A model generated the notes under the pieces. That model did not search any database, was not told where the DNA came from, and saw only the letters and a program-made list of their open reading frames with translations. A DNA stretch of 64,000 nt from Malania oleifera (lineage: Eukaryota > Streptophyta > Magnoliopsida > Santalales > Ximeniaceae): positions 121,590,719 through 121,654,718 of the forward strand of contig NC_080420.1 of assembly GCF_029873635.1 (NCBI RefSeq). Reading direction: 5' to 3'. How positions within the stretch are numbered: the first letter of the stretch is position 1; every line of letters begins with the position of its first letter. Both the position numbers and the translations under genes were made by a program. This document shows, one piece after another, positions 12,128 through 22,698 of this stretch.

Positions 12128-12334
12128 GATCTTCGCATTGCTTCTTCCTTCATTCTTTAGCCCATCCTAAGCTAAAATCAATTTTTCTTCCTGCCCTCGT
12201 CGACAAACACAGGGTATTCGTTGCCGAGAAATTTGTCCTTTTCATCGACGAACACAGGGGTCTCATCGTCAAATTTGCCTTAATTTCATCGATGAACACA
12301 GGGCCTCGTGGACGAAATCTGTCGGGATACTTCA
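12128..12334 (+). mobile_element. Copia-1 post-pol spacer with TCGTCGACGA-type motifs
   Basis: This non-coding link between RNase H and the env-like part contains about five CGTCGACGAA/CACAGGG-type blocks (12195-12325), the same motif that fills the Copia-1 U3 and the LTR-A U3. It ends at the insertion point of LTR-A copy 3. Confidence 0.55.
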
Positions 12335-12871
12335 TGTAACGACTTGCTATCTAACTAGATTTTTTTTTTCTATGCTATAACATTTACAATGTTCTGATAC
12401 CCAACTGGATTAAACCTAATTATCAACTTAAGAAGCAAGAAGCAGAAATCAAATAAACATAATCATACGTAGTTATACACAATACCAGAGTGCTAAAGTG
12501 TTTCCCAAAATATACATATGTGTCTGTCTTCCAGAATACCCTTAATTGGCTAGGGCTATACAAAAATACTCCCAAAAATACTCACACTACTGTCAGGGCA
12601 ATGCCGAGACCCCTCTATTTGTGAGCCTGATCTGCTCGCCTACCTAGATCACCTGAAAAATGTTAAAGTAATTGGGATGAGCCAACGCTCAGTAAGACGA
12701 AATATGCTATTACTAGTGTGTGACAAATGAGTTACAATATTGTGAAAATCTATTACTATATAGTCATGTATCACTAAATCTGTAAAGTACAATACCAGTA
12801 ATATAATCTTCATCTTTTACCTATTACTTAACATTTCTGTGCTTTAGGTTTCTACTCAAAACACTGCTAAT

Positions 12872-12902
<31 letters not shown>

Positions 12903-14307
12903 CTGTTTCTGTAAACCTGTATAAACATAGTAATAACTATAAATTTCCCTATGGATAACTGTGTGTCATGATTTAACCCTTAATGACAGGGTTATGCGGC
13001 CTGTAAGTGGGATTTACCCTGGTTGGCCAACTAGGAATAAATCACTATACTCCATAGTCTGATCAGCCTTCCTAAACCCATATTTGATGGGGAGCCTGTC
13101 CACTCGTGGGCTTTATGCGATTGACCTTTATACCACGTATTATTTGAATAGGTGGTTGCACTCTATATACTGTATGTAGCTACGGTACCGTACTCTGTAA
13201 ACTGTATGGTCCAACAGGATCTGATATTATATAATACATATCTATATACAACTATCTGTTTTACTATGATCCTGTAAGAACTGTATAAACCATGACACTG
13301 TGGAAAACTGTATCTATATCAACTTTTTTTCTGTAATTAACTGTAAATCTGTATGTCATGGTACTGTAAAACTGTATAATCATGGTATTTCTGTAATTGC
13401 TATAAAATATATTCACCGTCTGTATATTCTGTAAAACATAACTCAGGAAAATACTATAAAACATATTTCTGTACTATATCTATATTCTCAAGCCATACAG
13501 TAATTCTAAAACATATTAATCATACTTGATAAACTGTATAAATCTCTACTGTGAATAATACTCTAGTAGAACATTTATAATTTTATACTGAAATCATACT
13601 CAAATAACCTAGCATAGCATATTTCCCTTACCTGTTTCCTGCCAAAAATCCCCTACTATAACGAGTTCAACACCCGCATGGTTCTCCACTTAACACCCTA
13701 AAAATCATAAATTCTAGAACAAAACATTACTATTTCTACGTCTATTACATTTCTTACAACTTCTGGAAACTCAAATTTCGAATAAAAGACCTTACCCTGG
13801 ATTTGGGATGAATCCCAACTTCGTTCCACCGACGATCCGCTCCGGTAGACTTGAAGAGAACTCTGCTAGGAGCGTCGTAGTGGTCTCAGATCATCAATCC
13901 AGTGACTGATGGGACCGAAATCGAAGAGAGATAGAAGAGGGGCCGTAGGAGAGAGAGAGGAAAGAGAGCGGCGCTGTATTTCTGAATTAATTCAAAGTTT
14001 TGCACTATTTATACTGCGGGATTCGTCGATGAGCCATGTCACCTCGTCAACGAGTCCTGCAGAAAGTTCGTCTGCGAATCTACACCCTCGTCAATGAATT
14101 TCAGACTTCCCAAAATTCCTCTCTCGGTATCTTCTCGTCGATGAGGTCCTGAAGGACCCTCGTCGACGAAGCCCTTGTGTTCGTCGACAAGGCCTGGGGA
14201 AATTTCTTGGAATTATGACCTCCAAAATTCCCAAAATTCCTTCTGTTAAAGATTCCATTTCCCTTATTCTTTATTATTTAAATACCATTATTACTCGGGT
14301 CGTTACA
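12335..14307 (-). mobile_element. LTR-A copy 3: solo LTR with perfect target duplication
   Basis: A 1973-bp insertion with ends TGTAACGACT and GGTCGTTACA, flanked by CTTCA on both sides (12330-12334 and 14308-14312). It is homologous to copy 1 and reads on the minus strand: TATAAATAG lies at 14005-14013 with the palindrome cluster upstream of it at 14020-14195. It interrupts Copia-1 between RNase H and the env-like ORF. Confidence 0.92.
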
Positions 14308-15775
14308 CTTCATATTTCTGCTCGCACATCTCATTCTTTTTACAAACCCTAGCCATCCTATCTCTATCCCTCTCCTTCCTCTCGACCCTCTGCCACTCTC
14401 TTACCTCCTTCTCTCAACCCACATTGTCCCAAGCAACCCAAACACCTTCTGCCCTCCAAGCCTTCATCTTGGTATCACCTCCCTCACCAACGCACACTAT
14501 CTTCAAGCCTCCCATATTCTTGGCACTCCATTCGTAGCTACGGCTACAACCACCATCACTGCCATCTCCCAGCCCTCTTCCCACTCACATGCTTCCCTTA
14601 AACCTTCAATGGCTCCCCAACCTAAGCGTTGTAACCTTCAAACCGAGGCCGGAGAGAGCTTGTCTTATCGTCCTCCCACCATTCCTCCTCAGACAACCCC
14701 CTCCAACTCTGATCCCCATTTCGTCTCTGCAGAGGTCGCCTATTGTTATCAGAACGACATAATAAAATGACACATCGTTCACGGGAATATTGTGCCCTCC
14801 GACTTTCTTCATCTCCATTTTCCCACTCTGCTCTCCAAGATTAAGGCAATCAGGTGGGATGCTCTCTTCGACCTAGGAGAGATTGTCTACGAGGACTTGG
14901 TTCGCAAATTCTATGCTAACTTTGTCCCATCGCATCGTGGCATTGCCGCCTACTCCATGGTCCGCGACACCATCATTCGACTCTTCGAAGATACATTCTT
15001 TGCCGTGCTTGGTTGTAGCATCTATCCACTCCGAGGCCTCCCCAAGGCCTCCTGGCCCACACGTTTTGAGTGGTTCGACTCGCACACGGTGCTCAAGCTC
15101 TTTACTGATAACCCTTATATTCCTTCCATTGCCCGCCCCAAATCCAAGGATCTCATAGTTGAATTTAGGGTCCTCCACCACATGATCATGTATAATCTTT
15201 TCCCTCGAACCAGTGGACAGGATTGGGTGACGCTAGGCGACATTTTCAGTATGTACTGCCTATGGGTTGGGCGTGGTATCTACTTGCCCTCTATAATCGT
15301 TTAGAATATGGAAGAGAGCCTCAAATAGTAGCGGAGCTACCTTCCTTATGGTCGTCTCCTCACGACCTTTTTTTATCACTTCGAGCTTATCCGTGCCGGG
15401 ATGCCCTGCATTTGTCCTGCGCCCAAGGATACATACACCGAGGCAACCCTTCATCGCATGCATTTCGAAAAGGACGATGCTACCAACACGTGGGTTAAAG
15501 CCCACGAGCAGGGTCATGCTCAGGTCAATGAAGTTGAGGCCGCTATGGAGGAAGAAGATGAAGAGGATGAGGATGCCTCCTCTGGTCATATCTTTGAACC
15601 CGTGGACGGCCTTCAGCATGCCATGATGCAGTTAGAAATGCGTCACCGTGCTCATTTTGACTCTCTCGATGCGACCCTTGCCCTTCAGGAAAACACCAAC
15701 CGCGCTTGTTTTGATTCCCTTGACGCTTCCTTCACTGCTCTTTTCGACCGCCTTGGTCGCTTGCGCGAGTGATCC
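14308..15775 (+). mobile_element. Copia-1 env-like (third) ORF region, fossil
   Basis: This region is GC-richer than pol. It opens with a proline/serine-rich stretch (about 14340-14780). Reading frames at 14792-15304 and 15401-15772 follow, with motifs such as GEIVYEDLVRKFYANF and SMVRDTI and a late acidic stretch (EEEDEEDEDAS). The layout and the LVRKFYANF-like motif fit the 'putative plant transposon protein' domain of SIRE-type third ORFs, sometimes called env-like; I recall this similarity and have not searched it. No clear transmembrane anchor is seen. Broken. Confidence 0.6.
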
Positions 15776-16231
15776 TCTGTAGCTATTTTCCCCCAATTTT
15801 GACAATGGCAAAGGGGGAGAGATAGATCATATAATTATAGGCTTTTCCCTTCGGATGTAATCAGTTGGATACTCTTTAGATGTAGTAGCTTAATAGTCAC
15901 TGCGATTAATATAGTAGCTTAGTGTTCACTACAATTATTGTACTTGGCATGTATTGTAATTGTTGAACATGAATGAACTAACGCTATACTAATATGCTTG
16001 AGTGTTGATATACTGGACTGTTAAATATTGGTTTTATGCAGGATTAAAAAACTTGAAAAATGTCTTATTTATAGACGGTATGTTGGTGAAAATTTAATAA
16101 AATCTCCATTCAAATAATGTAAACATTAAGGGGGAGGACTAGTTAAAATTCTAAACATTTACATTTAGTAAGGGGGCGCATATTTTCCAAAAAGAACACT
16201 AATGGATTGCCATCATCAAAAAAGGGGAGAA
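15776..16231 (+). mobile_element. Copia-1 3' non-coding region with two polypurine tracts
   Basis: A purine run (AAAGGGGGAGAGA) near 15808 and the polypurine tract proper (AAAAAAGGGGAGAA, 16218-16231) flank AT-rich spacer. The second tract abuts the 3' LTR exactly as expected for plus-strand priming. The GACAATGGCAAAGGGGGAG-like wording is typical of SIRE elements. Confidence 0.75.
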
Positions 16232-17683
16232 TGTTAGGCCAAGTGGTTAAAGGTCTTTCATTCCAACTATTTTTTGATGACAACAACTCATTAGCAGTTC
16301 TTTAAGGTTACTAACCTTTTACTCTAAGTCCTGTTCAGTTGCACAGAATGACACCAAAGCAAGCAAGTTTCAAATTAGCCAAAAGCAACATGTGACATGA
16401 CCAAAGCTCACCCACTCAAACAAAAACACTCATGGACTCTACATAGTATGCAAGTGTTCTAAAGATTGAGTGTGAGAGTTGGAGAGATTGTTTTTGTAAA
16501 TCCCTTGCATATGGAATGACTCAATAAAACAAGCAAGAAATGGGCATTTCACACACACATCACTGGAACAACAGGAACAGTCCCCCACACACACACAACA
16601 AGATAAGTAAAACTACGTAAGATGTCTAAAAACCCTCAAAACATGTTTTACTAAATCTAAGACATCTTATAGTGAATCAGGGATCATTCCTCATAAATGA
16701 ACAAGGACCTTTTTACTTCGAACTTAAAAGGATTTTTAAAGTAGTAAGAGGGGCCTCTTCGACGAATACAGGGCTTCGTCAACAAGTACAACATAGACCA
16801 TCGTCGACGAATACAGGGGATTCGATGATGAGGTCTATTCACATTTCGTCGATGAACACAGGGTTGTCATCGACAAAAAGAAACTAAGACTTGTCTGAAT
16901 TTAGAACCAGAAACTCGTCGATGAACACAGGGCTTCGTCGACGAATTCACTGAAGAGCTCGTTGATGAAGGCAAGACCTTGTCGACGAATGTCGGGCTGC
17001 AGACTTCATTAAATGCAACAAAACGACTAGTTTTGCTCATCTTACATCAATAAATGTCCAACGACTCTCCAGCAGCTCGCCCATTTGGTGTTTAAATAGA
17101 GGTTTTGCATTAACTTTAAAACAAGGAAGCTCATTTAGTTATTGAAATCATTTATTGTGCATTCACTCTAGGGTTTCTTTGTGCTTATCACTTGCCCTCT
17201 TGCTCTTGCTCTTGTTTTACTCCATTGAAAAAGAGGATATAGTGTGAGGATTTTTTTTGTGATACTCAACTCAAGAGGAGCATTTAATATTGTATCCACC
17301 TGTCATCAACGACTTGTATAGAAAGGCCCTTTGTGAGCCATTGTAGGGTATCTCTACGTGAGTACCATTGTAAAAGCTCTTTGCGAGCAGCTGTGTGTAT
17401 AGGCTTCTCCGCCCAAAGGAGGATCATATAGTGGATTTTGGGAATCCTTGAGTTGGTCTCAACGCCTGGACGTAGGCGGGGTGCCGAACCACATTAATAT
17501 CGCTGTGTTAAGTTTCTCTTCTCTCTTCTCTCTTTTATATTGCTCACTTATTGCCATTTGCTTCACTTTTATATTGTGATATAATACACTTGTTCTTGGA
17601 AAGATTTTTACGTTCATAGAAAATTTGCATATCCATGAAAAACGTCTATTCACCCCCTCTCTTGACGCTCAACCGGGCCAACA
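16232..17683 (+). mobile_element. Copia-1 3' LTR
   Basis: A 1452-bp LTR, TGTTAGGCC...GGGCCAACA, homologous over its full length to 362-4035 apart from the LTR-A insertion and a 50-bp indel. TTTAAATAG at 17091-17099 is the likely TATA box. Gypsy-1 zinc-knuckle sequence resumes at 17684. The flanks AGTGT (357-361) and GGTGC (17684-17688) may be a diverged target duplication. Confidence 0.92.
16755..17099 (+). promoter_or_regulatory. Copia-1 U3 palindrome cluster and TATA box
   Basis: About ten copies of CGTCGAYGAA-type sequence, two of them perfect TCGTCGACGA palindromes (near 16802 and 16933), lie in 250 bp. Several are followed by TACAGGG or CACAGGG. The TATA-like TTTAAATAG follows about 85 bp downstream. 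The clustering is direct observation; an enhancer role is inference. Confidence 0.6.
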
Positions 17684-17959
17684 GGTGCTATCAACCTGGG
17701 CATATAGTGAGAAACTGTCAGACACTGCCAGCGATAGCGGCTGCTCCTCGACCATATAGAGGAGGCTATGAGGCACCTCGAGGCAGATAATAAAGGAATA
17801 TTGCTTCGGTGCGATTTTATGCACTAATGCCGGGAGATGGTGAGGTAGTAGGAGATGTGGTAACAGGTACTATTTCAATATTGTCATTTAAAGTTACTGC
17901 TTTGTTTGATTCAGGGGCGACTCATTCTTTTATTGCCCGGGAATATGTTAAGTTGTGTG
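17684..17959 (+). mobile_element. Gypsy-1 zinc knuckle and protease start
   Basis: CYQPGHIVRNC is the second half of a CCHC knuckle. The protease active-site motif FDSGATHSFI follows near 17905-17940 in a frame that begins around 17809. It breaks off at the Copia-2 solo LTR. Fossil. Confidence 0.85.
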
Positions 17960-20026
17960 TGCTAGCTTTGGTGCAATCCCAAGAGGGGGGGTGAATTGGG
18001 TATTTAAAAATTTCCTCCTAGGTTCAACTAATCTAGCAACAGTATTATTCAACTTAGGGTCTGTCTATGCAATTATAAACCCAATCATTCACAATAGTAA
18101 AATACAATCATTCATGTGTTCAAATTTAAAATGCGGAAATTAAAAGCACGCACAAGAAATGTTATTGGGGTTTGGCCAACTGTGCCTACATCCTCGCCTC
18201 TAGCTTGCAAGCCCGAGGATTCCACTAAAACTCACTTAACGGGTGGAGCGGCACCGGTGACAACTAGGTCAATTAACACAGGGCTGATCTCAACCTTTAC
18301 AACCAGGTCAATTAACGGGGCTGACCTCAACCTACACCTTACCGGGATGGTGCACCTAACCTTCCTAACTGGGTCTAAGCCAATCCGGGACTATTCAATA
18401 GGGTTAGTCTTCCTCTTCAGGCCCGTGCCTGGAATACAACGAATATGAATTTACGTAGACGGAAATGTGCTTCTCAACTAAGCAAACTATGTACTACAAT
18501 ACAACATAGTATAATCAATGCACATCAATAATGTAGGAACTTATAAGCTTAGTGATGTAAATTTGTGCAATCAGCACTCAGCCTAACAATTATTCTCAAG
18601 CAAGCACTAGAGTGTGTAACCTAGTTTTTCTTTGAAACACAGTGAATATCTTAATATCAACCTAGGGGTTTCAAAGATGATAGCAATAATATTCAAACAA
18701 ACTAAAAAAAAAAAATTATTTTCTCAAATGTATCTAGCACAAGAGTTGTTTGAAATCTAGCTTTGTAAAATATTTTTGCACACAAAAGTATAAGCCCAAA
18801 TGAGTATTGCAATGATAATGTAAACTCACTTAGCTATATGATTTTTTTCCAACCAAAGATTTATCAAATGAAATCGAGGGAAAAATCTAGCTCAACCCTC
18901 AATATGAAAATCAAATGTGTAATATACAAGTGAGGGTTTTTAGCATAATATAACAAACAATAAACACTCATAAGACAAGATTTCTCAAATGAATGAAGGT
19001 ATTTGAGTGTTATGGGGTTGGAATGAACAAATAAGGTTTAGGAAATTTGAGAGGGTTTTTGGCTAATCTTATTTGCTAATCACCACTATTTTTTTGCAAA
19101 TAAGCCCCTATATATAGAGAATGGGTAAATTATGACCGTTGGGGACATATAGGGTATTATTAGATTTGTTTTAAAACCAATTAATAAAATTAAACCAATT
19201 TACTTAATTTTAACCCCGTTAAAAAATAAACAACCCGAGAGGTTTTGGGTGGCTGAACTATGGTTCGGTCGCCCGAATAAACTCAGCTAAAAAGCCTCTT
19301 TTGGATGTTCGGGTGCTCGGGTGTATGTTTGGTTGGCTGAACAAAAGTCAAAAACTTTCTATCTACGGTTTGGGTGCTCGAAGCTAAGTTCAGTTACAGG
19401 CATTCGGTCACTCTAGGCCTATTTTGAACTAAAATGTTCGGCAGCTCGAGTTGGTGAAAATTGCTCTAACATGGGTTCTGTTGTCCGAGGGAGATAGGAT
19501 CATTTTTGGTTCAGTCGCCCGAAACTTGGTCAACTCACTAACTTCCCAGCTGTTCGGGCGCTCGAGGTGTTTTGAACACCTAGGATTCGGTCGCCCGACC
19601 TCTCATAGTGATTTTCATTTTAAGTCCAATTCTGCCTCAGTTAGTTCCCCTGATATTATAAGTGAGATTGTGGACTTTCTTACGTGCAAGTGCTAGGACC
19701 TAGGGCCTCTCTAAGGCCTTTTTAAGTATGCTAAAAAACTTGGCATCAGTCGACCGAAGGGTGAACCCTAAGGTCTCTCTAAGGTCTTGAGCTTATAAGT
19801 TTTACATGCATGATATGCTAATTATTACAGACCTTTTTGAAATGAAATAATTACAGACTCAATAACATTACAACAAATAATAAATTTGTTGGGGTCTTCC
19901 TTTGCTTCAAGTCTCTGAGTGCCATCATATGATATTGTTAATGAAAACTTGCACAACAATTCGGTAGACATTAAATACTTGAGTATTTGTCATAATCAAA
20001 ACAAGGTATGACCCATAAGGTCAACA
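17960..20026 (-). mobile_element. Copia-2 solo LTR in Gypsy-1, minus strand
   Basis: A 2067-bp insertion flanked by GTGTG on both sides (17955-17959 and 20027-20031). In plus-strand view it starts TGCTAGCTTTGGTGC and ends AAGGTCAACA, the reverse complements of the Copia-2 LTR ends. TATATATAG-like sequence lies at 19109-19118, and TTCGGTCGCCCGAA-type palindromes lie upstream of it in element orientation at 19255-19760. No internal region, hence a solo LTR. Confidence 0.9.
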
Positions 20027-20031
20027 GTGTG

Positions 20032-21032
20032 GGTTCGAACCTCAGTAGTTAGATATTAGTCTATTTGTTGCTACGCCAACTGGGGCTGTAGGGATATGTA
20101 GAAAGGTACTCAAGGACTAGCCAGTGGGTATTCAGGGGAGGTCTTTGTCAGCTAATCTGGTGGTTTTAGATATGCATGGATTTGAGGTAATCTTGGAGAT
20201 AGATTGACTAGTTGCCCACTATGCTAGCATTGACTGCCATCTGAGAGAGGTAGTGTTTAGACCTCCAGAGGAACAGGAGTACAGATTCGTGGGATCATGT
20301 GTGCGCACCCCACCTCAGTTACTATCCGCCATTCAGGTGAGAAGATTGCTGCTAGAAGGTTGTCAGGGATTCTTGGCCTATGTGAAGGCAGTATCAGAAG
20401 GGGAGCTGAGGGTAGAGGATATCCCAGTGGTGAGGGATTTTCCTGATGTATTCCCCGAAGATTTGTCAGGACTACCTCCTTATCGTGAGGTAGAGTTTGT
20501 TATTGATCTGATTCTGGGGACAACGCTGATTTCGAAGGTGTCGTACATAATGGCACCGGCAGAACTGAAAGATTTGAAGGAATAGTTGCAGGAACTATTA
20601 GATAAGAGGTTTATTCTGCTCAGTGTGTCGCCTTAGGGAGCACCAATTTTGTTTGTGAGGAAGAAGGATGAGTCGATGAGGTTGTGCATCGACTACAGGG
20701 AAATAAATAAAGTAACTATCAAGAACAAATATCCGCTCCCTCATATCGATGATTTGTTTGATCAGTTACAGGGGACGCAGATATTCTTAAAGATAGACTT
20801 ACGCTCTGGGTACTATCAGGTGAAAGTCAAGGCGGAAGATGTTCCAAAGATAGCATTTAGAACACGATATGACCACTGTGAATTTCTGGTTATGCCGTTT
20901 TGTTTGACAAATGCTCCTGCAGTGTTTATGGATTTGATGAACAGAGTTTTTCACCAGTATTTGGATCAGATTGTGGTAGTATTTATTGATGATATACTGG
21001 TGTATTCTAAGAGTCTAGTGGAGCATGAGGAA
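20032..21032 (+). mobile_element. Gypsy-1 protease end and reverse transcriptase N-terminal half
   Basis: Motifs appear in order: the post-protease linker, the DFPDVFPEDLSGLPPYREVE motif, then [16 protein letters not shown], a [14 protein letters not shown] segment, [13 protein letters not shown], and the catalytic [11 protein letters not shown] near 20985-21015. All are classical Ty3/gypsy motifs. It is interrupted at 21033 and is not functional. Confidence 0.92.
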
Positions 21033-22698
21033 TGATTACGCGTCAAAATTTCGTAATTAGGTGTTTAAAATCATGTATTAAAAATTATATTTTTAATTAA
21101 ACACTCAATTATGTTCAATAATTTAACATTGAGCTTAAATTACAATATTTGGATCATTACTTGATAATTTATGAATTCTTGGTAACTTATTATTGCAGGA
21201 TAATTTTTGGACATTAAAGCCAAGATTAAAAATGTACGTGCGTGTATGTGAGTTAGAGTTCAAATCAAGGTCATGTGCATGAAGCCAAATATCGAAGACC
21301 GGACCGTGAGCCACATGCCTACAAATGACGAGCCATGCACGCAGTTGTTTGAAGCCGTGTGCGAGTGTGAAAATTGAAGAATCCATGCTATGTAATGTGA
21401 TAATTTTTGAAATTAAATGAGACATAAAAGAGAACTGAGTGCCGTGTGAGAAGACTACATGGGCTTCATGCATATGAATCTCTCTCATGCAATGAAAAGT
21501 GGGCAACAATCCAAGTCCGAAATTCGCTAGGAGACAGCCTGAATGTATTTTTGTATTTTAATCATAACTCTTTCATCTAAAATCGTATTGGTGTGATTCA
21601 AGTGAAATTAGAAATATTACTAAGATATCTACAATTCATTGTGAAATAGTCTTTTGCTAATTCGAATGTTTACAGGGTCAAAATTGGGCTTGAAAGTGAA
21701 GTTGCTGTGTTGGGCCGTGTGCAGTGCTTAAGGAAAAAAGGAGTCTTGGGCCCACGCGCCTATCTCAAGAGGAGGCATGACTAGGGTAAAATATTAGAGG
21801 GGGAATAGGATATTTTATGGAGGAGGAAGGTTTATTGGGGGAAAGGGAGTAGTGGGAGGCAGTGGTGCGTGGGACAGCAGAAGACTCTCGGCCTCTCTCA
21901 GATTTTCAGCTATCTCTCTCTCTTCCTTGTTTCTTTGTTTTTTTTTTCTTTACTTTATTGTTCTTTAAATACATTGTTTAAGTTTATTTTTATTCAAGTT
22001 TTTGTTTAAGTTTAATTTTTGTTTAAGTCATTGTTTAAGTTTTAGTTTATTTTTATTTAAGTCATCGTTGAAGTTTAAGTTTAATTTATTTTTGTTGGAA
22101 TCTATTTTTGAATTAAGTACTATTTTTGTTTAAGTTATTGGTTGGGTTAAGTTTATTTTTTTGAGTTAATGCTTAATTGAGGATTTTATGGTTGAATGTT
22201 TAATTTGAGTAATAAAGTTTTCATCTTTGGTCATTTGTCTGAAATTTCAAATGTAGGATTTATTTCTTTGACTGGATGTTTAAACGTAGGATTGTTTTAC
22301 TCATTTAATTTTGTTATCACTTATTTTATTGTGTGGATGAATCATTGAGTAGAAATATTAGTTGTGTTGATTTTTCCATTGTCTATTTGCCATTACTCGT
22401 TTCTTGTCATTTATTTTATGCGTGGTGGGTTCTTAATTTATGTTATGCGTTATTTTAATTTAGTCACAAACCCTCTTTTTTTTTTTCAGTCACAAACTCT
22501 CATAAATCCAAAATTACGAATCTAAACTGCGTTCAGTAAAAATTTATTTTCTTATTTTCTTATTTTATTTTGGGTTTACACAAAATTTGGAATTAAACTA
22601 CATTTCCTGAGGAGACGATCTTGCCTTTGGGCTAAATATTGCATGACAGAACTCCTATACTTGAGATAGCCTTTGTACTGCTCATTTTTAGAATGAGT
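21033..22698. mobile_element. Unclassified 1.67 kb insertion in Gypsy-1 reverse transcriptase
   Basis: Gypsy-1 coding similarity stops after ...SLVEHEE at 21032 and resumes at 22706. The duplicated flank is TGAGGAA (21026-21032 and 22699-22705), perhaps up to 8-9 bp with a mismatch. The insertion begins TGATTACGCG, has no long ORF, is rich in TTTAAGTTTATTTTT-type sequence at 21950-22200, and ends in non-coding sequence without a clear CA. It has neither obvious terminal inverted repeats nor a convincing LTR end. It could be a solo LTR of another family or a Mutator-like non-autonomous element. Confidence 0.55.

Larger units (their letters stand above)
362..17683 (+). mobile_element. Copia-1: SIRE-type Ty1/copia retrotransposon with env-like ORF, nested, fossil
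   Basis: The element is bounded by two homologous LTRs beginning TGTTAG and ending GGGCCAACA (362-4035 and 16232-17683). A primer-binding site follows the 5' LTR and a polypurine tract precedes the 3' LTR. The internal order is gag start, integrase, reverse transcriptase, RNase H, an extra ORF, then a non-coding purine-rich region. An extra ORF after RNase H and this 3' layout are typical of the SIRE/Maximus lineage. The LTRs agree at roughly nine bases in ten by eye, so it is fairly old. It inserted into the zinc-knuckle region of Gypsy-1 and was then invaded at least four times. The part between gag start and mid-protease is missing. Broken. Confidence 0.9.

Noticed and set aside
14873-15181. 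Minus-strand ORF overlapping the env-like region
   Set aside because: Shadow of the GC-rich plus-strand frame; no family motif.
20027-20050. tRNA T-arm-like GGGTTCGAACC
   Set aside because: It belongs to the Gypsy-1 coding region that resumes after the solo LTR; no other tRNA arms are present.
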